From positions 3,844,001-3,908,000 of the forward strand of contig OW818684.1 of NCBI GenBank assembly GCA_942493135.1: a DNA stretch of 64,000 nucleotides, given 5' to 3'. This document shows positions 49,504 through 58,356 of this stretch, in pieces; positions within the stretch are counted from its first letter, which is position 1, and each line of letters starts with the position of its first letter. Below the pieces are notes generated by a model. It searched no databases. It saw only the letters and a program-made list of their open reading frames with translations, and was not told where the DNA came from. The position numbers and the translations under genes were made by a program. The DNA comes from Planctellipticum sp942493135 (GTDB lineage: Bacteria; Planctomycetota; Planctomycetia; Planctomycetales; Planctomycetaceae).

Positions 49504-51758
49504 CCGGCAACTCTCCCGACCCCGCCGTGCGCGAGGAGCAGCTCAATCAGGTCCTGCTGGACTATCTCGACGCCTGTCAGTCCGGATTCCCTCCCGATCG
49601 GAGCGAGCTGCTGTCGCGTCATCCCGAACTGCAGTCCGACCTGGAAGAATTCTTTGCCGGACACGACGCCGTGCAACGGGTCTCCGCCCCTCTGCGGGAC
49701 GCCGCCCAGTCGCCCGCAGAACCGCCGTCCAAGACGTTCGCCGGCTTGCCGGACATCGGCCTGCTGGGAGACTTCCGGCTGCTCCGCGAACTGGGACGCG
49801 GCGGCATGGGAGTCGTCTACGAAGCCGAGCAGATCTCGCTGCGCCGACGCGTGGCGCTGAAGATCCTGCCGTTTGTCTCAGCCCTCGATCACCGCCAGCT
49901 CCAGCGATTCAAGACGGAGGCCATGGCGGCCGCCCAGCTCCATCACACGCATATCGTCCCGGTCTACGCCGTCGGCTCCGAGCGCGGCGTCCATTTCTAC
50001 GCCATGCAGCTCATTGAAGGCCGGTCGCTCGCCGCGGTAATTCGCGAGATGCGTGGCGACGCCGCCGAAGAACCCAGCCATCAGTCTCTCGAATCCACCG
50101 CGGCCTACGCCTCGGCCGTGACACAACCGGACTTGCACGTCAATCGCTCGACAGTTCAGACCGCCCACGGTCGCGACAGCTTCCGGACGGCGGCCCGCAT
50201 GGCCGCTCAGGTGGCCGACGCCCTGGAGTTCGCTCACGAGGCCGGCGTGATCCATCGCGATATCAAACCGGCCAACCTGCTGCTGGACGGCAAGGGGGCG
50301 ATCTGGATTACCGACTTCGGTCTGGCCCAGGTCGTGGCAGACGTCGGGCTGACGCAGACGGGCGATCTGGTCGGCACGCTGCGCTATATGAGTCCGGAGC
50401 AGGCTTCCGGACGCCGCGTTCCCGTCGATCACCGGGCCGACGTCTACGCTCTGGGAGCCACCCTCTACGAACTGCTGACTCTGCAGCCGATCTTCACCGG
50501 CGGAGACCGGGGGACGCTGCTCAATCAGATCCTCAATGAAGAGCCGAAGCCGCCGAGGAAGATCAACCGGGCCATCCCCATTGAGCTGGAAACCATCGTT
50601 CTCAAGGCGACCGCCAAGAGTCCCGCCGATCGCTATGCCACGGCCGGTCAGCTGGCGGCCGATCTGCGACGGTATCTGGACGATCGGCCCATTCACGCCC
50701 GCCGGCCCACCGTGCTGGAACATGTCCGAAAGTGGATGCGGCGCCATCCGGGAATTGTCGGCGGGACCCTGTTCCTGCTGGCCTGCGGGATGATCGGACT
50801 GAGCGTGACCACGGCGATTGTTTCGCGAGAGCACGCCGCGACAAAGGACGCGTTGCGCGAGGCCGAAGAACGCCTTACAATGGCCCGCGACGCGGCCGAC
50901 GAGATGATTCGTCTCGCGGAAGAAGAGGTTCTCGCCGAGGGACCTTTCGAGGAACGCCTCCGCAAGCAGCTTCTGGGAACGGCGCTGGAATACTACCAGC
51001 AGTTCATCGATCAGCGGGCAGCGGACCCTGCCGCTCAGGCGGAACTGGCCGTCACGCGAGACCGCGTGCAGCGGATCCTCCGCGACCTGGAGATGCTGCA
51101 ATTCAGCCGGCACAGCTTCCTGCTGCAGATTGACGACGTCCTCCTGGATCTGAATGCGACTGCGGATCAGCGCCAGCAACTGGCGGAGTTCAATCGCACC
51201 CGGAGGCGGCCTCCTCCTCCTCCTCGGCCTCCGTTTCCGGGAAGTCGTCATGAGCCGCCTTCGGATGATCGACGCGAACTGATGCTGGACGAAGCGCGCG
51301 AGCAGGGAACCGCGCTGGCGGCCATTCTGACTCCCGTGCAGCGACAGCGACTCCATCAGATTGCCCTGCAGTTCGAAGGCCCCCACGCACTGCTCGACTA
51401 CGACGTCGCAAAGAAACTCAAACTCTCCGCCGAGCAGCGGGAAGAGATCCGCGAGATCCTGGTCAGCGGCATGCGTCGGTTCGGCGGTCATTTCGGACCC
51501 GGCCCAGGGCGCGGAGATCGCCAGGATGACGACCAGATTCAGGACGTCTTCGCCCGAAGTGAGCGGGAAATGCTGGCCATCCTGAATCCCGAGCAGCTTG
51601 CCCAGTGGCAGTCTCTGACTGGAAACCCCTATCTCGGTCGCAAGATGCTGCCGTTCGGTTTCGGGGAAGGGCCCGACGGCCCGCCTCACGGCGAGCCGCG
51701 CCGCGGACCGGCCTCCAGAGGACCGCAAGGTCCGCCCAACGAACGACCGCCCTCTTGA
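49500..51758 (+). CDS. Membrane Ser/Thr protein kinase with Spy/CpxP-like LTxxQ region
   Basis: A 752-residue protein. Residues 1-60 form a small helical domain often seen in kinases coupled to planctomycete ECF factors. The Hanks-type kinase domain (about 92-395) has a complete set: glycine loop LGRGGMGVVYEAE, Lys120 (RVALKIL), HRDIKPANLL (Asp near 254), DFG (Asp271) and the activation segment with GTLRYMSPEQ; a 40-residue insert lies before the catalytic loop (about 185-228). One membrane segment follows (about 419-441), then a coiled region and, from about 545 on, four motifs of the type L(T/S/N)xxQ (LNATADQRQQL, LTPVQRQRLHQI, LSAEQREEIREI, LNPEQLAQWQSL), as in the periplasmic stress proteins Spy and CpxP. 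The end is Pro/Gly-rich. It probably senses envelope conditions and phosphorylates the sigma factor. Confidence 0.9.
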   Translation: MTGNSPDPAVREEQLNQVLLDYLDACQSGFPPDRSELLSRHPELQSDLEEFFAGHDAVQRVSAPLRDAAQSPAEPPSKTFAGLPDIGLLGDFRLLRELGRGGMGVVYEAEQISLRRRVALKILPFVSALDHRQLQRFKTEAMAAAQLHHTHIVPVYAVGSERGVHFYAMQLIEGRSLAAVIREMRGDAAEEPSHQSLESTAAYASAVTQPDLHVNRSTVQTAHGRDSFRTAARMAAQVADALEFAHEAGVIHRDIKPANLLLDGKGAIWITDFGLAQVVADVGLTQTGDLVGTLRYMSPEQASGRRVPVDHRADVYALGATLYELLTLQPIFTGGDRGTLLNQILNEEPKPPRKINRAIPIELETIVLKATAKSPADRYATAGQLAADLRRYLDDRPIHARRPTVLEHVRKWMRRHPGIVGGTLFLLACGMIGLSVTTAIVSREHAATKDALREAEERLTMARDAADEMIRLAEEEVLAEGPFEERLRKQLLGTALEYYQQFIDQRAADPAAQAELAVTRDRVQRILRDLEMLQFSRHSFLLQIDDVLLDLNATADQRQQLAEFNRTRRRPPPPPRPPFPGSRHEPPSDDRRELMLDEAREQGTALAAILTPVQRQRLHQIALQFEGPHALLDYDVAKKLKLSAEQREEIREILVSGMRRFGGHFGPGPGRGDRQDDDQIQDVFARSEREMLAILNPEQLAQWQSLTGNPYLGRKMLPFGFGEGPDGPPHGEPRRGPASRGPQGPPNERPPS

Positions 51759-52112
51759 CGTTCCGACGGTTTCAATGCCCGCCGCTGATCGCCTTCCCTG
51801 CTCCGCGAGTCCCAGGATGTTCGAGAACCGCTGACAGTCCATTCCCAGGCCCCCTGTCCATATTCATTCCTCCGCTCTTGCCGGGGCGTCACAATCAGAT
51901 TCACCGGAATCGCAAGCCTTTCGCGGTGGTCGTGGTCACGGCCATCGCGGCGGGGCAGGGGGGCCACCCTCAACGTGACGGACCGTTTGCGATCCCCATG
52001 GGACGTGTCGCCGTCCAGGCCGGTCGCCGAATTGAACGCGATCGATTCGGTGCAACCTCTGGATCCGAGACGGCCGCGGAGCGATGGGTGGGAATCCCGA
52101 ACTCCGGGACGA
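51759..52112. other. Intergenic region between convergent kinase and ClC genes
   Basis: 354 bases after two convergent stops. No supported gene, no obvious T-tailed hairpin and no repeat. The open frames here are continuations of shadow frames from the neighbours. Confidence 0.55.
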
Positions 52113-53936
52113 TCAGGGCGCCGTGCCGATTGGTTGACTCGTCGGACCGTTTCGACCGGATGCCGCGGGAGCCACGACCGGGAGTGACGGCCCGCTCGTC
52201 CGCATTTCGTCGATCCGCATGCGGTAGGCAGACAGCAGATCGCTCCGTGTGACAATGCCGACAATCTGGTGCGGCACTCCTCGTCGCACGACCGGCAACC
52301 GGCCGATGTTGTGATCCACCAGGTGATCGACCGCCTGTCGTACCGTGCAGTCGTCGTACACAAACTTCACGACTCCCGAAATGACCTCCGCCAGCGTTCT
52401 CTCGGCGTTGTCGAGGGACGCCAGATCGCGGCGGGTGATGACTCCTGTCAGCAAGCCTGCTGCGTCCACGACCGGATATCCCTGATGCTGCGTTCCGGCG
52501 CCGCCCGTCGCCATCCATCGGCGGACCTCGTCGATCGTCTGGTCCGAACGCAGAGTCGTTACGGGGCTCCGGGCGATCTCGACGACAAGGATCTGGTCCA
52601 GCGGATCGGAGACGAACTCGGACGGCGTCCGGACGCCGCGTCGCGCGATCTTCTCGGTCATGATCGAGTTCTTCATCATCAGCGTCGCGACAAGGTACGC
52701 CATCGCGCAGCCGCCCAGCAGCGGCAGCAACCCCAGAGGCTCAAGCGTTGTCTCGAACGCAAAGACGGCCGAAGCCAGCAGCGCCCTGGAGGCTCCGGCA
52801 AACGTCGCCGCCATCCCGACCAGCGCGGCGACCCTCACATCGACTCCCGCGGCCGGAATCAGTGCGACCGCGGCCGCACCGCCAAGAGCGCCCAGTCCGC
52901 CTCCAATGGTGAACAGCGGAGCGAGGGTTCCGCCCGAAGTCCCGCTGCCCAGCGAAATGACCCAAGAGAGAAACTTGAGCAGGCACAGCGCGGCAACTGC
53001 ACTCACGGTCAGCCGGTCGGAAATGATGTCGCTGATATTGCTGTAGCCAACTCCGAGAGTTCGCGGTTCGAAGTAGCCAATCGTTCCAACTGCAATCGCC
53101 CCGATGGCCGGCCACCACATCCAGTGGATCGGCAGCCTTTCGAACAGATCCTCGACTCCATAGACGGCTCGGGTGATCAGAACGGCGGCGACGCCCATCA
53201 GCCCGCCCAGCAGAACGTAGAACGCCATGGCTGCAAGACCGGGAGGCGCCAGATGCGGCATCGCGAAGACCGGTTCGCTGCCGACGAACGCCAGCCGCAA
53301 ACCGGCTGAAGTCACGCTGGCCAGCGCGACCGGCACGATCGATCTCGGACGGAACTCAAACAGCAATAACTCGACGGCCAGCAGCACGGCAGAAACCGGG
53401 CTCCCGAAAATTGCCGACATCCCGGCGGCAGCACCGGCGGCCAGCAACGTTTTGCGTTCCTGCGTCGTAACAGTCAACCATTGTCCCAGCGTCGAACCGA
53501 GCGCACTGCCGGTGGCGATAATCGGTCCCTCAGCCCCGAACGGCCCTCCGGTTCCGATCGAAATTGCGGCAGAGAGCGGCTTGAGGATCGTCAGCCATGG
53601 AGGAATCCGGCTCTGATTGGTCAGGATCTGTTCCATGGCCTCGGGAATTCCATGTCCACGGATCGCCGCCGAGCCGTAACGGGCCATCAGTCCGACAAGC
53701 ACTGCGCCGACAATCGGGACAAGAATCACCAGCAGCCCCAGGTGATTCTCCGCCGGGGAAGCTTCGCCGGCGGACAGCCGTCCGAAGAACGCCAGATTGG
53801 TGATTGCCCCGATCAGCGCAACCAGAATCTGGGCCGAAAGTGCAGCAGCAATTCCCAATCCGATCGCGAACATGCAGATCAGAACGACGCGCCGATCAAC
53901 GAGTTGGCGATCCCGCGGTGTCGCGTCCGATGTCAT
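52113..53936 (-). CDS. ClC-family chloride channel/antiporter with tandem CBS domains (second copy)
   Basis: A 607-residue protein with a ClC core (about residues 15-425) and two CBS domains (about 450-575: GTQHQGYPVVDAAGLLTGVITR, HNIGRLPVVRRGVPHQIVGIVTRSDL). It keeps RGHGIPEAM (the GSGIP-type motif), TGGPFGAEGPIIATG with the gate Glu136, and SLGSGTSGGTLAPLFTIGG. The second inner-gate glutamate of ClC-ec1 aligns with Leu (LLAVELLLFEF). It shares little direct sequence with the other ClC gene 6 kb away beyond family motifs, so the two are not a recent tandem copy. It is convergent with the kinase gene and divergent from the esterase gene. It could carry chloride or another anion. Confidence 0.92.
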   Translation of the reverse strand: MTSDATPRDRQLVDRRVVLICMFAIGLGIAAALSAQILVALIGAITNLAFFGRLSAGEASPAENHLGLLVILVPIVGAVLVGLMARYGSAAIRGHGIPEAMEQILTNQSRIPPWLTILKPLSAAISIGTGGPFGAEGPIIATGSALGSTLGQWLTVTTQERKTLLAAGAAAGMSAIFGSPVSAVLLAVELLLFEFRPRSIVPVALASVTSAGLRLAFVGSEPVFAMPHLAPPGLAAMAFYVLLGGLMGVAAVLITRAVYGVEDLFERLPIHWMWWPAIGAIAVGTIGYFEPRTLGVGYSNISDIISDRLTVSAVAALCLLKFLSWVISLGSGTSGGTLAPLFTIGGGLGALGGAAAVALIPAAGVDVRVAALVGMAATFAGASRALLASAVFAFETTLEPLGLLPLLGGCAMAYLVATLMMKNSIMTEKIARRGVRTPSEFVSDPLDQILVVEIARSPVTTLRSDQTIDEVRRWMATGGAGTQHQGYPVVDAAGLLTGVITRRDLASLDNAERTLAEVISGVVKFVYDDCTVRQAVDHLVDHNIGRLPVVRRGVPHQIVGIVTRSDLLSAYRMRIDEMRTSGPSLPVVAPAASGRNGPTSQPIGTAP

Positions 53937-54317
53937 CCCGTTCTTCCGATTGTCTCAGGTGTAAGCTTCAAATTGTTCGTGCGTGGATATCGCGCGTGGC
54001 GGCTCCAGCAAGCCAGTTATTGTCGGTTTGCCCATGCGACCGAAGTGCGGCATCCCGTTGAATGACGATCTTGTAATGAAATTGGGTGCGGTTGAACCGC
54101 TGAGCCTGATCTCGTGACAACTGGCCGACTGGGAACTCAGTAGTTCACGGATCAGGGGCGCGTTGCAGACCTCCTCCGCGGGATACCGGCTGCCGGATCC
54201 TTCGATCCGCAGTCGCCGGGAACGGCTCAGCGTCTCGACAGCCGGCCTGCCGGGCCGATATCGTGACGGGGGATTTGACTTTATTTCGAATGTTGTGAGA
54301 TCCCCCCGGAGCTTGTC
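53937..54317. other. Divergent intergenic region between the second ClC and the esterase gene
   Basis: 381 bases with no supported gene. Short frames occur but have no ribosome binding site. Both promoters must be here; the part just before 54300 (TTTGACTTTATTTCGAATG) is AT-rich and the most promoter-like. Confidence 0.5.
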
Positions 54318-55106
54318 ATGCGGCTGTCTGTCAGTAGTTGTGCTCTGGCTTGGCTCGTTCCTGCGGTAGCCTTCGCCCAGTCCCCCGCTCCCCAGAAAAT
54401 CATGCCCGAGACCCGCTTCGACGCCGTCACCTATAAGTCTCCGGATGGCGGCGAGCTTCCCTACCGCCTGCTCAAGCCCAAAGCCGTCGCCGCCAGCCAG
54501 AAGTACCCTCTGGTCGTCTTCCTCCACGGCGCCGGCGAACGAGGAGTCGACAACACAATTCAGCTCATTCACGGCATGGCCGACCTGGCTTCGGACGCCA
54601 TGATGCAGCGTCACCCGGCGTACGTGATTGCCCCTCAATGCCCCGCCGACCAGCAATGGGTCGACACCCCCTGGACCGCCGACAGCCACACCATGCCCGC
54701 GCAGCCCACCCCTGCGCTCAGGATGGTTCAGGAGTTGATCGGCTCGCTGGAAAAGGAATTCCCGATCGACTCCGCCCGGATCTACCTCACCGGCCTCTCG
54801 ATGGGTGGCTTCGGGACCTGGGATCTCCTGCAGCGACAGCCCGAACGCTTTGCCGCCGCCGTCCCCATCTGCGGCGGAGGGGACCCGGCGTTCGCCCCGA
54901 AGCTCAAGACCGTGCCGATCTGGGCCTTTCACGGCGACGCAGACGCTACCGTCAAGGTGATACGCTCGCGCGAAATGATCGCCGCTCTCAAAGCCGCCGG
55001 CGGCAAACCGATCTACACGGAGTACGAAGGGGTCACCCACAACTCCTGGACGTCGACTTACGGCAATCGCCTCGTCTGGGACTGGGTCTTTGCCCAGTCC
55101 CGCTGA
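54318..55106 (+). CDS. Secreted alpha/beta-hydrolase (esterase, PHB-depolymerase/dienelactone-hydrolase type)
   Basis: A 262-residue protein with a signal peptide (RLSVSSCALAWLVPAVAFAQ) and an alpha/beta-hydrolase domain: YPLVVFLHGAGERG (oxyanion region), the nucleophile elbow GLSMGGFG with Ser161, the acid Asp207 or Asp209 in HGDADATV and His241 in THNSW. The catalytic triad is complete. Similar proteins are called phospholipase/carboxylesterase or prolyl-oligopeptidase-like; those in planctomycetes may remove acyl groups from plant or algal polysaccharides. GGAG lies nine bases before the ATG at 54318. It is followed by the ThuA gene after 58 bases and is likely in one transcript with it. 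Confidence 0.88.
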   Translation: MRLSVSSCALAWLVPAVAFAQSPAPQKIMPETRFDAVTYKSPDGGELPYRLLKPKAVAASQKYPLVVFLHGAGERGVDNTIQLIHGMADLASDAMMQRHPAYVIAPQCPADQQWVDTPWTADSHTMPAQPTPALRMVQELIGSLEKEFPIDSARIYLTGLSMGGFGTWDLLQRQPERFAAAVPICGGGDPAFAPKLKTVPIWAFHGDADATVKVIRSREMIAALKAAGGKPIYTEYEGVTHNSWTSTYGNRLVWDWVFAQSR

Positions 55107-55164
55107 GTCTCCCCCGCTACACCGTCGCTCCGCACCACGAAGTACGAAGGAAGAGGTTCCCTCC

Positions 55165-56046
55165 ATGCGCACTCTGATTCTTTTCGCCTCGCTGATCGCA
55201 TTCGGCGCTGTTCCCGGGCTTTGTGCCGAGAAGATGCCGGCGCTGATTGTCGACGGCCAGAACAATCACGGCATCTGGCCCAAGACCACGAAGATGATGA
55301 AGAGGTACCTCGAAGAATCGGGGCTCTTCACGGTCGACATCGCCACCACGGCCCCCAAGGGGACCGATCCGGACTTCCATCCGGACTTCGCAAAGTACAA
55401 GGTCGTCGTTTCCAACTACAACGGCGCCCCCTGGCCGGAAGCGACTCAGAACGCCTTCGCCGGCTACGTTCGCAACGGCGGCGGCTTCGTCGTCGTTCAT
55501 GCGGCGGACAACTCCTTCCCCGAGTGGCCCGAATACAACCAGATGATCGGCCTGGGAGGCTGGGGCGGCCGTAATGAGAAAAGCGGCCCGTACGTCTATT
55601 TGAGCAAAGAGGGAGAGGTCATTCGCAACGAAGAACCCGGCTCGGGCGGGCACCACGGCTCGCAGCATGACTTTTCCGTCATCGTCCGCGACTCGAACCA
55701 CCCGATCACGAAGGGGATGCCGCGAGAATGGATGCACGTCAAGGACGAGCTCTACGACAAACTCCGCGGGCCCGCCGGCAAGATGCTGGTGCTCGCAACG
55801 GCCTATGCCGATCCCGCCACCGGAGGCTCTGGCCGGCACGAGCCGATGATTTTTACGATCGAGTTCGGCAAAGGCCGCGTGTTCCATACGCCGATGGGTC
55901 ACGCCGACTACTCGCAGGAATGCGTCGGCTTCATCGCGACGCTGCAGCGCGGGACCGAATGGGCCGCGACCGGCAAAGTGACTCAGGACCTGCCGAAGGA
56001 TTTTCCGACCGCGAACGGGCTCAGCAAGCGGCCCTGGGCCGAGTAG
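55165..56046 (+). CDS. ThuA-domain secreted protein
   Basis: A 293-residue protein with a signal peptide (RTLILFASLIAFGAVPGLCA) and a glutamine-amidotransferase-like ThuA domain (PALIVDGQNNHGIWPKTTKM, YKVVVSNYNGAPWPEA, GGGFVVVHAADNSF, HDFSVIVRDSNHPITKGMP, GKGRVFHTPMGHADYS). ThuA domains are linked to trehalose or other sugar metabolism in rhizobia and are very common in planctomycetes, but their reaction is not established. The start at 55165 follows AAGGAAGAGG, a good ribosome binding site. A strong terminator follows. Confidence 0.9.
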   Translation: MRTLILFASLIAFGAVPGLCAEKMPALIVDGQNNHGIWPKTTKMMKRYLEESGLFTVDIATTAPKGTDPDFHPDFAKYKVVVSNYNGAPWPEATQNAFAGYVRNGGGFVVVHAADNSFPEWPEYNQMIGLGGWGGRNEKSGPYVYLSKEGEVIRNEEPGSGGHHGSQHDFSVIVRDSNHPITKGMPREWMHVKDELYDKLRGPAGKMLVLATAYADPATGGSGRHEPMIFTIEFGKGRVFHTPMGHADYSQECVGFIATLQRGTEWAATGKVTQDLPKDFPTANGLSKRPWAE

Positions 56047-56095
56047 CGAAGTTCGGCGGCGGTCAAAAGCGACGGAGTACTGCGACGAGAATACG

Positions 56096-56131
56096 AAAAG
56101 GAGGCTCGAACCCCGGTTCGAGCCTCCTTTT
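56096..56131. terminator. Bidirectional intrinsic terminator between ThuA and lipoprotein genes
   Basis: A perfect 17-bp stem (56096-56112 with 56115-56131) with a very short loop. Plus-strand side: AAAAGGAGGCTCGAACC / GGTTCGAGCCTCCTTTT followed by TTTCTG. The A-rich left flank gives a T run on the minus strand too, so it can end both convergent genes. Confidence 0.93.
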
Positions 56132-56157
56132 TTCTGCATCAATGGATGGAAATGAGG

Positions 56158-56592
56158 TCAGTCAAGTTTGAATTCGAACGACGTCTCATCACTGGTGACA
56201 TTCGCCCGCAGCGGGCTGTTACCGCTGTACTTCGCCAGTTTTCCTGCATTGGCGGAAGCGGGGACCACCGCGGCCGCATCAGCAGGAATTTCCGTGGACG
56301 CCGTCGACTCCGTCACGGTGACCATATACTCCGTCGGATAGACCTCTTCGATCTGAAACATGCCCGTGTCGTCGGTGGTCCCGGACACATAGCGGTATTT
56401 GGCCGGCAGACCCGCTCCAATTGCCGTAAAACCGATCGTGGCCCCCGCAACTGGCTTGCCTGTCTGCGTAACACGTCCCGTTACGGGCACAGGCTTGGGG
56501 AGTTCGACTCCGCCGCAACCGATTGCGAGACAAGCCAGCAGGCTGCACGTCAATTTCGTCAGAAAAATCCTCGTCACAGAACTTGCTCCCAT
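56158..56592 (-). CDS. Lipoprotein with carboxypeptidase-regulatory/Cna-B-like fold
   Basis: From the ATG at 56592 the 144-residue product has a lipoprotein signal (IFLTKLTCSLLACLAIGC, lipid Cys near residue 26) and a beta-sandwich of the type VPVTGRVTQTGKPVAGATIGF, TDDTGMFQIEEVYPTEYMVTV, common to planctomycete proteins with a carboxypeptidase regulatory-like domain. An in-frame start 22 codons upstream would bury the signal. The gene is next downstream of a DUF1559 gene; this pairing recurs in planctomycetes and suggests that the two act at the cell surface together. Function unknown. Confidence 0.8.
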   Translation of the reverse strand: MGASSVTRIFLTKLTCSLLACLAIGCGGVELPKPVPVTGRVTQTGKPVAGATIGFTAIGAGLPAKYRYVSGTTDDTGMFQIEEVYPTEYMVTVTESTASTEIPADAAAVVPASANAGKLAKYSGNSPLRANVTSDETSFEFKLD

Positions 56593-56699
56593 GCAGTAAA
56601 ACTGGGCGTAGGCCGCTGTCTCAGCACCGAAATGGAACAGCGCTCGAGCAGCGGCCATCGTTCAACCAGAGGGCGTTCGTAGGAATCCCCACTCCGGCC

Positions 56700-57674
56700 C
56701 TAGAACTCGCCAAGGATTTCCCCGGTGGCCGGAGTACCCATCCCCACCCAGATCCCGCCGTTGATATTCTCGGAGATGAACTTGACGGACCCGTCCATGA
56801 ACAACGCATGGACGCCACCTTCATGAACGCTGCGAACCGTTCCCCAGTTGATGGTCGTTGAATAAGTCGGCGCCGGATTGTTCGGCGTCGCATTGGCCAT
56901 GACGGAAAATTCGGTGCTGCCGTAATAGGGGATGAACCAGCTGAAACCATACGAATGCGTCGCCGGCAGCGCTCCCAGCTGGAATGCGGCGAATTCAGAA
57001 AATGCCACCGTGTTGCTCGTCCCGTCCGTCAGGCTGGATAAACGCAAGACGCGCCCCTGAGGGATGTCGTCCGCAGTCCCCAATGCGCCGTCTGCTCCTC
57101 GATCCACCAATCCCCAGCGGGATGCGAAGATTCCGTTTGTCGTGTCGCCGCCGTGTCTGCCGCACAGCCCGTATCCGTGGGCAGTCCCCGCCGCCGGATA
57201 GTTGTGATGTCTGGCCGTCGGCCAGGTGGAGAATGGGTTCGGCGGATCGGCGCTGGGACAGACGAATCCCGGAATCAGTTTCTCCCAGACCGGTTTGTTC
57301 ACAACATTGCTGGCCTGCACGTTGAAATTGACCAGATTGTACAGAGGCGCCTGATCCATATACGGCAGCAGCATCGTATGGATCGTATGACCGACCTCGT
57401 TGTTGTCGGTCACACAGCAGCACGACGTGCCGCTGGGGTGATTCACGCCGCGGGGAATCACTGTGGCGGTGTTGTCCAGATAGTTGTGAAGCGCGAGTCC
57501 GATCTGTTTCAGGTTGTTGCGGCACTGCGTGCGTCGCGCCGCCTCACGAGCCTGCTGCACGGCTGGCAGCAGCAGCGCAATGAGGATCGCAATAATCGCA
57601 ATCACGACCAGCAGCTCGATGAGGGTAAATCCTCGTGGACTCAATCGTCGCGGATTTCGCAGTCGAATGTTCAT
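56700..57674 (-). CDS. DUF1559 protein with type II secretion/pilin-like N-terminus
   Basis: A 324-residue protein whose N-terminus is a prepilin signal: RGFTLIELLVVIAIIAIL, cut after the Gly before Phe with Glu at the fifth mature position, followed by LLPAVQQAREAARRTQCRNNLKQIGLALHNY. The rest is the DUF1559 domain (AFSEFAAFQLG, a conserved His/Gly/Ala-rich VHEGGVHALFMDGSVKF near the end, GIWVGMGTPATGEI). The family is greatly expanded in planctomycetes; members are thought to be exported pseudopilin-like surface proteins but their role is not known. The partner lipoprotein gene follows after 107 bases. Confidence 0.93.
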   Translation of the reverse strand: MNIRLRNPRRLSPRGFTLIELLVVIAIIAILIALLLPAVQQAREAARRTQCRNNLKQIGLALHNYLDNTATVIPRGVNHPSGTSCCCVTDNNEVGHTIHTMLLPYMDQAPLYNLVNFNVQASNVVNKPVWEKLIPGFVCPSADPPNPFSTWPTARHHNYPAAGTAHGYGLCGRHGGDTTNGIFASRWGLVDRGADGALGTADDIPQGRVLRLSSLTDGTSNTVAFSEFAAFQLGALPATHSYGFSWFIPYYGSTEFSVMANATPNNPAPTYSTTINWGTVRSVHEGGVHALFMDGSVKFISENINGGIWVGMGTPATGEILGEF

Positions 57675-58356
57675 TCGATTCCCCTGAAATAAGCAGATAA
57701 CCTTGCCACAAGAACGAGACAGCGGCCTCCGACCGAAGGCCCTGCCGATAATGCGATGAAAGGTAATGGCGTCCAGACCTCAAAACGATGCAGCCGCGCG
57801 GCGGACACCCGCCAGATCGCGCATCACAGCCCTGCCGTCAACCACACGTCGCTCAGTCGACTCTCCAACCGTCAGTATTTCTGATGTGAATGCTTGACGG
57901 AGCTGAGCCCGGAATCCGGCAACCGCAGCACTCATTCGGACGAGACTGACCGATGAAAAACACACGCAACGACAGCCACAATCGCCAACGAGGTCTCACC
58001 CGTTATCGACGCCCCCCAAACTGTCGTAAAGAAATCAGACGCCAATTCGTTGAGCAAAAATCAGACCGCATGAAATGAATGCAATCCGAACGACTGATGC
58101 GTCCATCCCGGAAACTGGGACTGAAGAAACGCAGGCAACTGCTGGAATTGCGGGCTGATACCCGCTGCGAATCCGTGAATGATCACCGCAGATTCTGACG
58201 TAACGACCGCGTGAATCGCACTGAAACCCGCCGGGCCTGCCCAAGAATTGTGCAGACGCAAAACAGCACCGATCATTTATCACTGATGTGTCTTAGATCC
58301 TGTCGTGCTGCACTTCCCTCGTCAAGACAATTTCTGAAAATCCGGCGAGGAGGCTG
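57675..58356. other. Long gene-poor region upstream of the DUF1559 gene
   Basis: 682 bases, AT-richer than the neighbours, between two minus-strand genes. It must contain the DUF1559 promoter and perhaps a long 5' leader. Short frames (for example 58035-58283 minus) show no ribosome binding site or recognised sequence. No repeat or strong hairpin was found. Confidence 0.55.

Noticed and set aside
58035..58283. An 82-codon minus-strand frame in the gap before the DUF1559 gene
   Set aside because: No ribosome binding site or recognisable sequence; probably chance.
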